Source of the DNA: Diphasiastrum complanatum
Taxonomy: Eukaryota > Streptophyta > Lycopodiopsida > Lycopodiales > Lycopodiaceae
DNA length: 64,000 bases
NCBI GenBank assembly: GCA_029204225.1
Contig: CM055100.1
Coordinates: forward strand, 15,307,623 to 15,371,622
Reading direction: 5' to 3'
Each line of letters opens with the position of its first letter. The first letter of the stretch is position 1. The translations under genes and the position numbers were made by a program. Positions 63,333 through 64,000 of the stretch are shown in pieces. A model generated the notes under the pieces. The model searched no databases and was not told the origin of the DNA. It saw only the letters and a program-made list of their open reading frames with translations.

Positions 63333-63903
63333 ATGGTTTTGCCAAACTTCATGCACTTCAAGCCTTTCTTGCCAATTGTCCACACCCTATTAGAAAATAC
63401 ACCAAGTGGCCTCCATGAGAGAGTGGGGGAGTGGTGCATTCAAAGCCTTCCTCTTGGGACCACCCAGAACTGGCATATATGGTTACTTTCAAATTATGCT
63501 CTCTTATCTAGCATTATTCAAAGCAAAGAACCTTCGACTTATGATGAAGTGAAGGATGATGACATTTGGGTCAAGGCCATGGGAGAGAAGATGGAGTCAA
63601 CTGCTAAGCATAGCACATGGGACTTAGTAGAACCACCAGTTGGCAAAAAACCCATTGGTTGCAAATGGGTATACAGGACTAAGTACCATGCAGATGGAAG
63701 TATAGCACAACACAAGGCAAGATTGGTGATCAAAGGGTATGCACAAAGTAAAGACATCGACTATGAGGAGACCTTTGCACCGGTATGTGAGTGGAATACT
63801 CTACGTCTCCTTGTTGCTTTAGCTTCACATTTTGGTTGGCCTTTGTATCAGATGGATGTGAACTTCGCTTTTCTAAATGGTGAGTTAGAAGAAGAGGTAT
63901 TTG
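63333..63903 (+). pseudogene. copia RT fragment (element D), cut by an LTR
   Basis: One open frame reads NYALLSSIIQ, EPSTYDEVKDDDIWVKAMGE, then STWDLVEPPVGKKPIGCKWV, KARLVIKGYAQSKDIDYEET and FAPV, then YQMDVNFAFLNGELEEEVFV: the N-terminal third of Ty1/copia RT. It ends abruptly at the LTR starting at 63904. It overlaps the same RT region already present in copia C (51780-51990), so it belongs to a different element. No stop within the frame, so it was young when interrupted. Confidence 0.85.
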
Positions 63904-64000
63904 TGATGCCATGAAAATGTTAAATATTGAATATCAACATAAATATGGCATGATATACTCGAAAATGAAGATACGAGCTGGTTAAGTATAAATTATGAGG
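63904..64000 (+). repeat. start of an LTR of the copia C family (element E)
   Basis: It begins TGATGCCATGAAAATG and matches the first 97 bp of the LTR at 48552 with about eight differences. It continues past the window end. Confidence 0.85.

Overview
This is nuclear DNA from a land plant. The evidence is split genes with GT/AG introns, a plant-type tRNA m7G methyltransferase, a plant UBL-BAG exon, a plant-only membrane protein, hAT transposases of the BED plus DUF659 type, Ty3 chromovirus and Ty1/copia retroelements primed by initiator tRNA-Met, and many (CT)n, (AC)n and (AT)n arrays. The species cannot be fixed from the sequence. Gene density is low and most of the window is transposon.

Layout. 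1-5.1 kb: minus-strand host genes, with five clean exons of a TrmB-like tRNA (guanine-N7)-methyltransferase (5016 to 1925) and weaker coding-like pieces downstream (300-1351). 8.9-14.4 kb: a 426-bp non-autonomous hAT with a perfect 8-bp target duplication, then a decayed autonomous hAT (hAT-1, plus strand) whose 5' end was tandemly duplicated. hAT-1 carries a 108-bp perfect hairpin made from chromovirus LTR ends. 15.5-17.2 kb: hAT-type miniature elements. 18-37.7 kb: a four-part nest. Ty3 element A (minus) was split in its protease by hAT-3 (22448-36675, TSD GAACCCAC). hAT-3 then received hAT-2 (about 22798-27258) and an almost pristine Ty3 chromovirus B (27503-33903, plus, TSD AGCAG, one difference seen between its 358-bp LTRs). 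A piece of copia reverse transcriptase sits inside the integrase of A. 38.2-38.6 kb: the last exon of an unidentified host gene. 39.2-39.7 kb: an endonuclease (EEP) domain remnant. 47.2 kb: a damaged BAG exon. 48.5-52 kb: a decayed copia element C. 58.2-59.5 kb: an intact-looking plant membrane protein gene. 63.3-64 kb: a copia RT fragment cut by another LTR of the C family.

Only the TrmB-like gene, the 438-residue membrane protein and perhaps the 38.2-kb exon look like working host genes. None of the three hAT transposases is intact. Chromovirus B has a complete 1592-codon reading frame, but its reverse transcriptase active site reads FLND instead of FLDD, so it is probably unable to copy itself without help.
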